NCBI RefSeq assembly: GCF_910591885.1
Contig: NW_025963551.1
Location: 2,170,001-2,234,000 of the forward strand
DNA length: 64,000 nt
Origin: Bombus terrestris
Taxonomy: Eukaryota > Arthropoda > Insecta > Hymenoptera > Apidae
Reading direction: 5' to 3'
Shown here piece by piece: positions 9,012 to 23,800 of the stretch (the stretch's first letter is position 1; every line of letters starts with the position of its first letter). A program made the position numbers and the translations under genes. The notes below the pieces were generated by a model. That model ran no database searches. It had not been told where the DNA came from and saw only the letters and a list, made by a program, of their open reading frames with translations.

Positions 9012-12000
9012 TAGTGCAACCTCACAACCGATCTGACACGTTCGCAAATTTGAAATTAGTCACCTCCTTATCGGATAACGAACACAAGAGGGATTGGTTT
9101 TAGGTTAGGCTATAGTTATCGATCGAGCGCAGCGAGCGAGGGACGCATAAAGGTGTGTCACAAATCATCGGTTTGGCACATAGGGACATTGAAATATTCG
9201 CACCTGCCCGAGGAGTAGGAAGTCTTTATCGAGTTGCCTACTGACAAAAGTTTACAGTATATCAATAGTTTTACATAAATAGTAATATTTCCACATAGTA
9301 CAATGCAACGTGAGGTCCGAAATCGCTGACAAATTGAGGTAATAACAGGAAATATATGCAAGGCAATATAAGATATATGTATAGCTTGGAAATTGTAATC
9401 GTTGATCGCTCGCTCCCCTCGCTCGTAAGAATCTAGTGCAACCTCACAACCGATCCGACACGTTCGCAAATTTGAAATTAGTCGCCTCCTTATCGGATAA
9501 CGAACACAAGAGGGATTGGTTTTAGGTTAGGCTATAGTTATCGATCGAGCGCAGCGAGCGAGGGACGCATAAAGGTGTCTCACAAATCATCGGTTTGGCA
9601 CATAGGGACATTGAAATATTCGCACCTGCCCGAGGAGTAGGAAGTCTTTATCGAATTGCGTACTGACAAAAGTTTACAGTATATCAATATTTGTACATAA
9701 ATAGTAATATTTTCACACAGTACAATGCAACGTGAGGTCCGAAATCGCTGACAAATTGAGGTAATAATAGGAAATATATGCAGGACAATATAAGATATAT
9801 GTATAGCTTGGAAATTGTAATCGTTGATCGCTCGCTCCCCTCGCTCGTAAGAATCTAGTGCAACCTCACAACCGATCCGACACGTTCGCAAATTTGAAAT
9901 TAGTCGCCTCCTTATCGGACAACGAACACATGAGGGATTGGTTTTAGGTTAGGCTATAGTTATCGGGCGAGCACAGGGAGCGAGGGACGCGTAAGGGTGT
10001 GTCACAAACCAACGGTTTGTCACATAGGGTCATTGAAATATTCGCACCAGCCCCAGGAGCCGGAAGTCTTTATCGAATTGCCAACAGACAAAAGTTTACA
10101 GTATATCAATATTTGTACATAAATAGTAATATTTTCACACAGTACAGTGCAACGTGAGGTCCGAGATCGCTGAAAAATTGAGGTAATAACAGGAAATATG
10201 AGCAAGGCAATATAAGGTATATGTATAGCTTGGAAATTGTAATCGTTGCTCGCTCGGTCCGCTCGCTCGTAAGAATCTAGTCCAACCTCCCAACCGATCC
10301 GACACGTTCGCAAATTTGAAATTAGTCCCCTGCTTATCGAATGGCGAACGTAAGAGATATTGGTTTTAGGTTAGGCTATAGTTTTCAAGCGAGCGCAGCG
10401 AGCGAGGGTCGCGTAAAGGTGTGTCACAAACCAACGGTTTGGCACTTAGGGACATTGAAATATTCGCACCAGCCCGAGGAGTCGGAAGTCTTTATCGCGT
10501 TGCCTACTGACAAAAGTTTACAGTTTATCAATAGTTTTACATAAATAGTAATATTTTCACACAGTACAATGCAACGTGAGGTCCGAAATCGCTGACAAAT
10601 TGAGGTAATAATAGGAAATATATGCAGGACAATATAAGATATATGTATAGCTTGGAAATTGTAATCGTTGATCACTCGCTCCCCTCGCTCGTAAGAATCT
10701 AGTGCAACCTCACAACCGATCTGACACGTTCGCAAACTTGAAATTGGTCGCCTCCTTATCGGATAACGAACGCAAGAGGGATAGGTTTTAGGTTAGGCTA
10801 TAGTTATCGATCGAGCGCAGCGAGCGAGGGACGCATAAAGGTGTGTCACAAATCATCGGTTTGGCAGATAGGGACATTGAAATATTCGCACCTGCCCGAG
10901 GAGTAGGAAGTCTTTATCGAGTTGCCTACTGACAAAAGTTTACAGTTTATCAATAGTTTTACATAAATAGTAATATTTCCACATAGTACAGTTGCAACGT
11001 GAGGTCCGAAATCGCTGACAAATTAAGGTAATAACAGGAAATATATGCACGGCACCATAAGGTATATGTATAGCTTGGAAATTGTTATCGTTGCTCGATC
11101 GCTGCGCTCGCTTGTAAGAATCTAGTCCAACCTCACAACCGATCCGACACGTTCGCAAATTTGAAATTATTCGCCTCCTTATCGGATAACGAACGCAAGA
11201 GGGATTGGTCTTAGGTTAGGCTATAGTTATCGGGCGAGCACAGGGAGCGAGGGACGCGTAAGGGTGTGTCACAAACCAACGGTTTGTCACATACGGTCAT
11301 TGAAATATTCGCACCAGCCCCAGGAGCCGGAAGTCTTTATCGAATTGCGTACTGACAAAAGTTTACAGTATATCAATATTTGTACATAAATAGTAATATT
11401 TTCACACAGTACAATGCAACGTGAGGTCCGGAATCGCTGACTAATTGAGGTAATAATAGGAAATATATGCAGGACAATATAAGATATATGTATAGCTTGG
11501 AAATTGTAATCGTTGATCGCTCGCTCCCCTCGCTCGTAAGAATCTAGTGCAACCTCACAACCGATTCGACACGTTCGCAAATTTGAAATTAGTCGCCTCC
11601 TTATCGGATAACGAACACAAGAGGGATTGGTTTTAGGTTAGGCTATAGTTATCGATCGAGCGCAGCGAGCGAGGGACGCATAAAGGTGTGTCACAAATCA
11701 TCGGTTTGGCACATAGGGACATTGAAATATTTGCACCTGCCCAAGGAGTAGGAAGTCTTTATCGAGTTGCCTACTGACAAAAGTTTACAGTTTATCAATA
11801 GTTTTACATAAATAGTAATATTTCCACATAGTACAGTTGCAACGTGAAGTCCGAAATCGCTGACAAATTAAGGTAATAACAGGAAATATATGAACGGCAC
11901 CATAAGGTATATGTATAGCTTGGAAATTGTTATCGTTGCTCGATCGCTCCGCTCGCTCGTAAGAATCTAGTCCAACCTCACAACCGATCCGACACGTTCG

Positions 12001-15000
12001 CAAATTTGAAATTAGTCGCCTCCTTATCGGATATCGAACGCAAGAGGGATTGGTTTTAGGTTAGGCTATAGTTATCGAGCGAGCGCAGCGAGCGAGGGAC
12101 GCATAAAGGTGTGTCACGAACCAACGGTTTGTCACATAGGGACATTGAAATATTCGCACCAGCCCGAGGAGTCGGAAGTCCTTATCGCGTTGCCTACTGA
12201 CAAAAGTTTACAGTTTATCAATAGTTTTACATAAATAGTAATATTTCCACATAGTACAGTTGCAACGTGAAGTCCGAAATCGCTGACAAATTAAGGTAAT
12301 AACAGGAAATATATGAACGGCACCATAAGGTATATGTATAGCTTGGAAATTGTTATCGTTGCTCGATCGCTCCGCACGCTCGTAAGAATCTAGTCCAACC
12401 TCACAACCGATCCGACACGTTCGCAAATTTGAAATTAGTCGCCTCCTTATCGGATAACGAACGCAAGAGGGATTGGTTTTAGGTTAGGCTATAGTTATCG
12501 AGCGAGCGCAGCGAGCGAGGGACGCATAAAGGTGTGTCACAAACCAACGGTTTGTCACATAGGGACATTGAAATATTCGCACCAGCCCGAGGAGTCGGAA
12601 GTCTTTATGGCGTTGCCTACTGACAAAAGTTTACAGTTTATCAATAGTTTTACATAAATAGTAATATTTCCACATAGTACAGTTGCAACGTGAAGTCCGA
12701 AATCGCTGACAAATTAAGGTAATAACAGGAAATATATGAACGGCACCATAAGATATATGTATAGCTTGGAAATTGTAATCGTTGATCGCTCGCTCCCCTC
12801 GCTCGTAAGAATCTAGTGCAACCTCACAACCGATCCGACACGTTCGCAAATTTGAAGTTAGTCCCCTCCTTATCGGATAACGAAAGCAAGAGGGATTGGT
12901 TTTAGGTTAGGCTATAGTTATCGGGCGAGCACAGGGAGCGAGGGACGCGTAAGGGTGTGTCACAAACCAACGGTTTGTCACATAGGGTCATTGAAATATT
13001 CGCACCAGCCCCAGGAGCCGGAAGTCTTTATCGAATTGCGTTCTGACAAAAGTTTACAGTATATCAATATTTGTACATAAATAGTAATATTTTCACATAG
13101 TACAGTTGCAACGTGAGGTCCGAAATCGCTGACAAATTAATGTAATAACAGGAAATACCTGCACGGCACCAAAAGGTATATGTATAGCTTGGAAATTGTA
13201 ATCGTTGCTCGCTCGCTCCGCTCGCTCGTAAGAATCTAGTCCAACCTCACAACCGATCCGACACGTTCGCAAATTGGAAATTAGTCGCCTCCTTATCGGA
13301 TAACGAACGCAAGAGGGATTGGTTTTAGGTTAGGCTATAGTTATCGGGCGAGCACAGGGAGCGAGGGTCGCGTAAGGGTGTGTCACAAACCAACGGTTTG
13401 TCACATAGGGTCATTGAAATATTCGCACCAGCCCCAGGAGCCGGAAGTCTTTATCGAATTGCCTACAGACAAAAGTTTACAGTATATCAATATTTGTACA
13501 TAAATAGTAATAATTTCACACAGTACAGTGCAACGTGAGGTCCGAAATCGCTGACAAATTGAGGTAATGACAGGAAATATATGCAAGGCAATATAAGGTA
13601 TATGTATAGCTTGGAAATTGTAATCGTTGCTCGCTCGCTCCGCTCGCTCGTAAGAATCTAGTCCAACCTCCCAACCGATCCGACACGTTCGCAAATTTGA
13701 AATTAGTCCCCTCCTTATCGAATGGCGAACGTATGAGGTATTGGTTTTAGGTTAGGCTATAGTTTTCAAGCGAGCGCAGCGAGCGAGGGTCGCGTAAAGG
13801 TGTGTCACAAACCAACGGTTTGGCACTTAGGGACATTGAAATATTCGCACCAGCCCGAGGAGTCGGAAGCCTTTATCGCGTTGCCTACTGACAAAAGTTT
13901 ACAGTTTATCAATAGTTTTACATAAATAGTAATATTTCCACATAGTACGGTGCAACGTAAGGTCCGAAATCGCTGACAAATTGAGGTAATAACAGGAAAT
14001 ATATGCAAGGCAATATAAGGTATATGTATAGCTTGGAAATTGTAATCGTTGCTCGCTCGCTCCGCTCGCTCGTAAGAATCTAGTCCAACCTCACTACCGA
14101 TCCGACACGTTCGCAAATTTGAAATTAGTCGCCTCCTTATCGGATAACGAACACAAGAGGGATTGGTTTTAGGTTGGGCTATAGTTATCGGGCGAGCACA
14201 GGGAGCGAGGGACGCGTAAGGGTGTGTCACAAACCAACGGTTTGTCACATAGGGTCATTGAAATATTCGAACCAACCCCAGGAGCCGGAAGTCTTTATCG
14301 AATTGCGTTCTGACAAAAGTTTACAGTATATCAATATTTGTACATAAATAGTAATATTTTCACATAGTACAGTTGCAACGTGAGGTCCGAAATCGCTGAC
14401 AAATTAAGGTAATAACAGGAAATACATGCACGGCACCAAAAGGTACATGTATAGCTTGGAAATTGTAATCGTTGCTCGCTCGCTCCGCTCGCTCGTAAGA
14501 ATCTAGTCCAACCTCACAACCGATCCGACACGTTCGCAAATTGGAAATTAGTCGCCTCCTTATCGGATAACGAACGCAAGAGGGATTGGTTTTAGGTTAG
14601 GCTATAGTTATCGGGCGAGCACAGGGAGCGAGGGTCGCGTAAGGGTGTGTCACAAACCAACGGTTTGTCACATAGGGTCATTGAAATATTCGCACCAGCC
14701 CCAGGAGCCGGAAGTCTTTATCGAATTGCCTACAGACAAAAGTTTACAGTATATCAATATTTGTACATAAATAGTAACAATTTCACACAGTACAATGCAA
14801 CGTGAGGTCCGAAATCGCTGACAAATTGAGGTAATAATAGGAAATATATGCAGGACAATATAAGGTATATGTATAGCTTGGAAATTGTAATCGTTGCTCG
14901 CTCGCTCCGCTCGCTCGTAAGAATCTAGTCCAACCTCACAACCGATCCGAGACGTTCGCAAATTTGAAATTAGTCGCCTCCTTATCGGATAACGAACGCA

Positions 15001-15030
15001 AGAGGGATTGGTTTTAGGTTAGGCTATAGT
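9012..15030. repeat. 16-mer HOR, copy 2
   Basis: This matches copy 1 at a constant 6,759 bp offset from about 10.0 kb onwards, and at 7,181 bp before that. Differences between the copies are few: for example AAGATATATG against ATGATATATG near 11.48/4.72 kb, and TTAATGTAATAAC near 13.14 kb against TTAAGGTAATAAC. The match ends near 15030, where this copy continues with GATCGAGCGCAG while copy 1 has GGGCGAGCACAG. Confidence 0.85.
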
Positions 15031-18000
15031 TATCGATCGAGCGCAGCGAGCGAGGGACGCATAAAGGTGTGTCACAAATCATCGGTTTGGCACATAGGGA
15101 CATTGAAATATTTGCACCTGCCCAAGGAGTAGGAAGTCTTTATCGAGTTGCCTACTGACAAAAGTTTACAGTTTATCAATAGTTTTACATAAATAGTAAT
15201 ATTTCCACATAGTACAGTTGCAACGTGAAGTCCGAAATCGCTGACAAATTAAGGTAATAACAGGAAATATATGAACGGCACCATAAGGTATATGTATAGC
15301 TTGGAAATTGTTATCGTTGCTCGATCGCTCCGCTCGCTCGTAAGAATCTAGTCCAACCTCACAACCGATCCGACACGTTCGCAAATTTGAAATTAGTCGC
15401 CTCCTTATCGGATAACGAACGCAAGAGGGATTGGTTTTAGGTTAGGCTATAGTTATCGAGCGAGCGCAGCGAGCGAGGGACGCATAAAGGTGTGTCACAA
15501 ACCAACGGTTTGTCACATAGGGACATTGAAATATTCGCACCAGCCCGAGGAGTCGGAAGTCTTTATCGCGTTGCCTACTGACAAAAGTTTACAGTTTATC
15601 AATAGTTTTACATAAATAGTAATATTTCCACATAGTACAGTTGCAACGTGAAGTCCGAAATCGCTGACAAATTAAGGTAATAACAGGAAATATATGAACG
15701 GCACCATAAGATATATGTATAGCTTGGAAATTGTAATCGTTGATCGCTCGCTCCCCTCGCTCGTAAGAATCTAGTGCAACCTCACAACCGATCCGACACG
15801 TTCGCAAATTTGAAGTTAGTCCCCTCCTTATCGGATAACGAAAGCAAGAGGGATTGGTTTTAGGTTAGGCTATAGTTATCGGGCGAGCACAGGGAGCGAG
15901 GGACGCGTAAGGGTGTGTCACAAACCAACGGTTTGTCACATAGGGTCATTGAAATATTCGCACCAGCCCCAGGAGCCGGAAGTCTTTATCGAATTGCGTT
16001 CTGACAAAAGTTTACAGTATATCAATATTTGTACATAAATAGTAATATTTTCACATAGTACAGTTGCAACGTGAGGTCCGAAATCGCTGACAAATTAAGG
16101 TAATAACAGGAAATACCTGCACGGCACCAAAAGGTATATGTATAGCTTGGAAATTGTAATCGTTGCTCGCTCGCTCCGCTCGCTCGTAAGAATCTAGTCC
16201 AACCTCACAACCGATCCGACACGTTCGCAAATTGGAAATTAGTCGCCTCCTTATCGGATAACGAACGCAAGAGGGATTGGTTTTAGGTTAGGCTATAGTT
16301 ATCGGGCGAGCACAGGGAGCGAGGGTCGCGTAAGGGTGTGTCACAAACCAACGGTTTGTCACATAGGGTCATTGAAATATTCGCACCAGCCCCAGGAGCC
16401 GGAAGTCTTTATCGAATTGCCTACAGACCAAAGTTTACAGTATATCAATATTTGTACATAAATAGTAATAATTTCACACAGTACAGTGCAACGTGAGGTC
16501 CGAAATCGCTGACAAATTGAGGTAATAACAGGAAATATATGCAAGGCAATATAAGGTATATGTATAGCTTGGAAATTCTAATCGTTGCTCGCTCGCTCCG
16601 CTCGCTCGTAAGAATCTAGTCCAACCTCCCAACCGATCCGACACGTTCGCAAATTTGAAATTAGTCCCCTCCTTATCGAATGGCGAACGTATGAGGTATT
16701 GGTTTTAGGTTAGGCTATAGTTTTCAAGCGAGCGCAGCGAGCGAGGGTCGCGTAAAGGTGTGTCACAAACCAACGGTTTGGCACTTAGGGACATTGAAAT
16801 ATTCGCACCAGCCCGAGGAGTCGGAAGCCTTTATCGCGTTGCCTACTGACAAAAGTTTACAGTTTATCAATAGTTTTACATAAATAGTAATATTTCCACA
16901 TAGTACGGTGCAACGTAAGGTCCGAAATCGCTGACAAATTGAGGTAATAACAGGAAATATATGCAAGGCAATATAAGGTATATGTATAGCTTGGAAATTG
17001 TAATCGTTGCTCGCTCGCTCCGCTCGCTCGTAAGAATCTAGTCCAACCTCACAACCGATCCGAGACGTTCGCAAATTTGAAATTAGTCGCCTCCTTATCG
17101 GATAACGAACGCAAGAGGGATTGGTTTTAGGTTAGGCTATAGTTATCGGGCGAGCACAGGGAGCGAGGGACGCATAAAGGTGTGTCACGAACCAACGGTT
17201 TGTCACATAGGGACATTGAAATATTCGCACCAGCCCGAGGAGTCGGAAGTCTTTATCGCGTTGCCTACTGACAAAAGTTTACAGTTTATCAATAGTTTTA
17301 CATAAATAGTAATATTTCCACATAGTACAGTTGCAACGTGAAGTCCGAAATCGCTGACAAATTAAGGTAATAACAGGAAATATATGAACGGCACCATAAG
17401 ATATATGTATAGCTTGGAAATTGTAATCGTTGATCGCTCGCTCCCCTCGCTCGTAAGAATCTAGTGCAACCTCACAACCGACCCGACACGTTCGCAAATT
17501 TGAAGTTAGTCCCCTCCTTATCGGATAACGAAAGCAAGAGGGATTGGTTTTAGGTTAGGCTATAGTTATCGGGCGAGCACAGGGAGCGAGGGACGCGTAA
17601 GGGTGTGTCACAAACCAACGGTTTGTCACATAGGGTCATTGAAATATTCGCACCAGCCCCAGGAGCCGGAAGTCTTTATCGAATTGCGTTCTGACAAAAG
17701 TTTACAGTATATCAATATTTGTACATAAATAGTAATATTTTCACATAGTACAGTGCAACGTGAGGTCCGAAATCGCTGACAAATTGAGGTAATGACAGGA
17801 AATATATGCAAGGCAATATAAGGTATATGTATAGCTTGGAAATTGTAATCGTTGCTCGCTCGCTCCGCTCGCTCGTAAGAATCTAGTCCAACCTCACAAC
17901 CGATTCGACACGTTCGCAAATTTGAAATTAGTCGCCTCCTTATCGGATAACGAACACAAGAGGGATTGGTTTTAGGTTAGGCTATAGTTATCGAGCGAGC

Positions 18001-18109
18001 GCAGCGAGCGAGGGACGCATAAAGGTGTGTCACGAACCAACGGTTTGTCACATAGGGACATTGAAATATTCGCACCAGCCCGAGGAGTCGGAAGTCTTTA
18101 TCGCGTTGC
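15031..18109. repeat. Shuffled HOR segment
   Basis: Seven or so monomers re-use copy 2 material in new orders. 15.81-17.03 kb aligns to 12.85-14.08 kb at an offset of about 2,958 bp (7 monomers). 17.04-17.50 kb, with GAGACGTTCGC then CACGAACC, aligns to 8.17-8.63 kb. The monomer ending near 17919 is a hybrid: it starts with the GCGTTCTGAC block and continues with a GTGCAACG, 422 bp-type right half. Confidence 0.65.
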
Positions 18110-20866
18110 CTACTGACAAAAGTTTACAGTTTATCAATAGTTTTACATAAATAGTAATATTTCCACATAGTACAGTTGCAACGTGAAGTCCGAAATCGCT
18201 GACAAATTAAGGTAATAACAGGAAATATATGAACGGCACCATAAGGTATATGTATAGCTTGGAAATTGTTATCGTTGCTCGATCGCTCCGCTCGCTCGTA
18301 AGAATCTAGTCCAACCTCACAACCGATCCGACACGTTCGCAAATTTGATATTAGTCGCCTCCTTATCGGATATCGAACGCAAGAGGGATTGGTTTTAGGT
18401 TAGGCTATAGTTATCGAGCGAGCGCAGCGAGCGAGGGACGCATAAAGGTGTGTCACGAACCAACGGTTTGTCACATAGGGACATTGAAATATTCGCACCA
18501 GCCCGAGGAGTCGGAAGTCTTTATCGCGTTGCATACTGACAAAAGTTTACAGTTTATCAATAGTTTTACATAAATAGTAATATTTCCACATAGTACAGTT
18601 GCAACGTGAAGTCCGAAATCGCTGACAAATTAAGGTAATAACAGGAAATATATGAACGGCACCATAAGGTATATGTATAGCTTGGAAATTGTTATCGTTG
18701 CTCGATCGCTCCGCACGCTCGTAAGAATCTAGTCCAACCTCACAACCGATCCGACACGTTCGCAAATTTGAAATTAGTCGCCTCCTTATCGGATATCGAA
18801 CGCAAGAGGGATTGGTTTTATGTTAGGCTATAGTTATCGAGCGAGCGCAGCGAGCGAGGGACGCATAAAGGTGTGTCACGAACCAACGGTTTGTCACATA
18901 GGGACATTGAAATATTCGCACCAGCCCGAGGAGTCGGAAGTCTTTATCGCGTTGCCTACTGACAAAAGTTTACAGTTTATCAATAGTTTTACATAAATAG
19001 TAATATTTCCACATAGTACAGTTGCAACGTGAAGTCCGAAATCGCTGACAAATTAAGGTAATAACAGGAAATATATGAACGGCACCATAAGATATATGTA
19101 TAGCTTGGAAATTGTAATCGTTGATCGCTCGCTCCCCTCGCTCGTAAGAATCTAGTGCAACCTCACAACCGATCCGACACGTTCGCAAATTTGAAGTTAG
19201 TCCCCTCCTTATCGGATAACGAAAGCAAGAGGGATTGGTTTTAGGTTAGGCTATAGTTATCGGGCGAGCATAGGGAGCGAGGGACGCGTAAGGGTGTGTC
19301 ACAAACCAACGGTTTGTCACATAGGGTCATTGAAATATTCGCACCAGCCCCAGGAGCCGGAAGTCTTTATCGAATTGCGTTCTGACAAAAGTTTACAGTA
19401 TATCAATATTAGTACATAAATAGTAATATTTTCACATAGTACAGTTGCAACGTGAGGTCCGAAATCGCTGACAAATTAAGGTAATAACAGGAAATACCTG
19501 CACGGCACCAAAAGGTATATGTATAGCTTGGAAATTGTAATCGTTGCTCGCTCGCTCCGCTCGCTCGTAAGAATCTAGTCCAACCTCACAACCGATCCGA
19601 CACGTTCGCAAATTGGAAATTAGTCGCCTCCTTATCGGATAACGAACGCAAGAGGGATTGGTTTTAGGTTAGGCTATAGTTATCGGGCGAGCACAGGGAG
19701 CGAGGGTCGCGTAAGGGTGTGTCACAAACCAACGGTTTGTCACATAGGGTCATTGAAATATTCGCACCAGCCCCAGGAGCCGGAAGTCTTTATCGAATTG
19801 CCTACAGACAAAAGTTTACAGTATATCAATATTTGTACATAAATAGTAATAATTTCACACAGTACAGTGCAACGTGAGGTCCGAAATCGCTGACAAATTG
19901 AGGTAATGACAGGAAATATATGCAAGGCAATATAAGGTATATGTATAGCTTGGAAATTGTAATCGTTGCTCGCTCGCTCCGCTCGCTCGTAAGAATCTAG
20001 TCCAACCTCCCAACCGATCCGACACGTTCGCAAATTTGAAATTAGTCCCCTCCTTATCGAATGGCGAACGTATGAGTTATTGGTTTTAGGTTAGGCTATA
20101 GTTTTCAAGCGAGCGCAGCGAGCGAGGGTCGCGTAAAGGTGTGTCACAAACCAACGGTTTGGCACTTAGGGACATTGAAATATTCGCACCAGCCCGAGGA
20201 GTCGGAAGCCTTTATCGCGTTGCCTACTGACAAAAGTTTACAGTTTATCAATAGTTTTACATAAATAGTAATATTTCCACATAGTACGGTGCAACGTAAG
20301 GTCCGAAATCGCTGACAAATTGAGGTAATAACAGGAAATATATGCAAGGCAATATAAGGTATATGTATAGCTTGGAAATTGTAATCGTTGCTCGCTCGCT
20401 CCGCTCGCTCGTAAGAATCTAGTCCAACCTCACAACCGATCCGACACGTTCGCAAATTTGAAATTAGTCGCCTCCTTATCGGATAACGAACACAAGAGGG
20501 ATTGGTTTTAGGTTGGGCTATAGTTATCGGGCGAGCACAGGGAGCGAGGGACGCGTAAGGGTGTGTCACAAACCAACGGTTTGTCACATAGGGTCATTGA
20601 AATATTCGCACCAACCCCAGGAGCCGGAAGTCTTTATCGAATTGCGTTCTGACAAAAGTTTACAGTATATCAATATTTGTACATAAATAGTAATATTTTC
20701 ACATAGTACAGTTGCAACGTGAGGTCCGAAATCGCTGACAAATTAAGGTAATAACAGGAAATACATGCACGGCACCAAAAGGTATATGTATAGCTTGGAA
20801 ATTGTAATCGTTGCTCGCTCGCTCCGCTCGCTCGTAAGAATCTAGTCCAACCTCACAACCGATCCG
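18110..20866. repeat. 16-mer HOR, partial copy 3
   Basis: This aligns to about 11.77-14.53 kb at a constant offset of 6,339 bp (15 monomers, one fewer than the 6,759 bp register). It includes the CTCCGCACGC tract, the AAATACCTGC block, the ATGAG-TATTGG variant and the AGGTTGGGCT variant in the same order. It breaks near 20866, where GACACGTTCGCAAATTGG in copy 2 is replaced by GAGACGTTCGCAAATTTG. Confidence 0.8.
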
Positions 20867-23800
20867 AGACGTTCGCAAATTTGAAATTAGTCGCCTCCTT
20901 ATCGGATAACGAACGCAAGAGGGATTGGTTTTAGGTTAGGCTATAGTTATCGGGCGAGCACAGGGAGCGAGGGACGCGTAAGGGTGTGTCACAAACCAAC
21001 GGTTTGTCACATAGGGTCATTGAAATATTCGCACCAGCCCCAGGAGCCGGAAGTCTTTATCGAATTGCCTACAGACAAAAGTTTACGGTATATCAATATT
21101 TGTACATAAATAGTAATATTTTCACACAGTACAGTGCAACGTGAGGTCCGAAATCGCTGAAAAATTGAGGTAATAACAGGAAATATATGCAAGGCAATAT
21201 AAGGTATATGTATAGCTTGGAAATTGTAATCGTTGCTCGCTCGCTCCGCTCGCTCGTAAGAATCTAGTCCAACCTCCCAACCGATCCGACGCGTTCGCAA
21301 ATTTGAAATTTGTCCCCTCCTTATCGAATGGCGAACGTAAGAGATATTGGTTTTAGGTTAGGCTATAGTTTTCAAGCGAGCGCAGCGGGCGAGGGTCGCG
21401 TAAAGGTGTGTCACAAACCAACGGTTTGGCACGTAGGGACATTGAAATATTCGCACAAGCCCGAGGAGTCGGAAGTCTTTATCGCGTTGCCTACTGACAG
21501 AAGTTTACAGTTTATCAATAGCTTTACATAAATAGTAATATTTTCACACAGTACAATGCAACGTGAGGTCCGAAATCGCTGACAAATTGAGGTAATAATA
21601 GGAAATATATGCAGGACAATATAAGATATATGTATAGCTTGGAAATTGTTATCGTTGCTCGCTCGCTCCGCTCGCTCGTAAGAATCTAGCCCAACCTCAC
21701 AACCGATCCGACACGTTCGCAAATTTGAAATTAGTCGCCTCCTTATCGGATAACGAACGCAAGAGGGATTGGTTTTAGGTTAGGCTATAGTTATCGGGCG
21801 AGCACAGGGAGCGAGGGACGCGTAAGGGTGTGTCACAAACCAACGGTTTGTCACATAGGGTCATTGAAATATTCGCACCAGCCCCAGGAGCCGGAAGTCT
21901 TTATCGAATTGCCTACAGACAAAAGTTTACAGTATATCAATATTTGTACATAAATAGTAATATTTTCACACAGTACAATGCAACGTGAGGTCCGAAATCG
22001 CTGACAAATTGAGGTAATAATAGGAAATATATGCAGGACAATATAAGATATATGTATAGCTTGGAAATTGTAATCGTTGATCGCTCGCTCCCCTCGCTCG
22101 TAAGAATCTAGTGCAACCTCACAACCGATCCGACACGTTCGCATATTTGAAGTTAGTCTCCTTCTTATCGGATAACGAAAGCAAGAGGGATTGGTTTTAG
22201 GTTAGGCTATAGTTATCGGGCGAGCACAGGGAGCGAGGGACGCGTAAGGGTGTGTCACAAACCAACGGTTTGTCACATACGGTCATTGAAATATTCGCAC
22301 CAGCCCCAGGAGCCGGAAGTCTTTATCGAATTGCGTACTGACAAAAGTTTACAGTATATCAATATTTGTACATAATTAGAAATATTTTCACACAGTACAA
22401 TGCAACGTGAGGTCCGGAATCGCTGACTAATTGAGGTAATAAGAGGAAATATATGCAGGACAATATAAGATATATGTATAGCTTGGAAATTGTAATCGTT
22501 GATCGCTCGCTCCCCTCGCTCGTAAGAATCTAGTGCAACCTCACAACCGATTCGACACGTTCGCAAATTTGAAATTAGTCGCCTCCTTATCGGATAACGA
22601 ACACAAGAGGGATTAGTTTTAGGTTAGGCTATAGTTATCGATCGAGCGCAGCGAGCGAGGGACGCATAAAGGTGTGTCACAAATCATCGGTTTGGCACAT
22701 AGGGACATTGAAATATTCGCACCTGCCCGAGGAGTAGCAAGTCTTTATCGAGTTGCCTACTGACAAAAGATTACAGTTTATCAATAGTTTTACATAAATA
22801 GTAATATTTCCACATAGTAAAGTTGCAACGTGAAGTCCGAAATCGCTGACAAATTAAGGTAATAACAGGAAATATATGAACGGCACCATAAGGTATATGT
22901 ATAGCTTGGAAATTGTTATCGTTGCTCGCTCGCTCGGCTCGCTCGTAAGAATCTAGTCCAACCTCACAACCGATCCGACACGTTCGCAAATTTGAAATTA
23001 GTCGCCTCCTTATCGGATATCGAACGCAAGAGGGATTGGTTTTAGGTTAGGCTATAGTTATCGAGCGAGCGCAGCGAGCGATGGACGCATAAAGGTGTGT
23101 CACGAACCAACGGTTTGTCACATAGGGACATTGAAATATTCGCACCAGCCCGAGGAGTCGGAAGTCTTTATCGCGTTGCCTACTGACAAAAGTTTACAGT
23201 TTATCAATAGTTTTACATAAATAGTAATATTTCCACATAGTACGGTGCAACGTAAGGTCCGAAATCGCTGACAAATTGAGGTAATAACTGGAAATATATG
23301 CAAGGCAATATAAGGTATATGTATAGCTTGGAAATTGTAATCGTAGCTCGCTCGCTCCGCTCGCTCGTAAGAATCTAGTCCAACCTCACAACCGATCCGA
23401 CACGTTCGCAAATTTGAAGTTAGTCCCCTCCTTATCGGATAACGAAAGCAAGAGGGATTGGTTTTAGGTTAGGCTATAGTAATCGGGCGAGCACAGGGAG
23501 CGAGGGACGCGTAAGGGTGTGTCACAAACCAACGGTTTGTCACATAGGGTCATTGAAATATTCGCACCAGCCCCAGGAGCCGGAAGTCTTTATCGAATTG
23601 CGTTCTGACAAAAGTTTACAGTATATCAATATTTGTACATAAATAGTAATATTTTCACATAGTACAGTTGCAACGTGAGGTCCGAAATCGCTGACAAATT
23701 AAGGTAATAACAGGAAATACATGCACGGCACCAAAAGGTATGTGTATAGCTTGGAAATTGTAATCGTTGCTCGCTCGCTCCGCTCGCTCGTAAGAATCTA

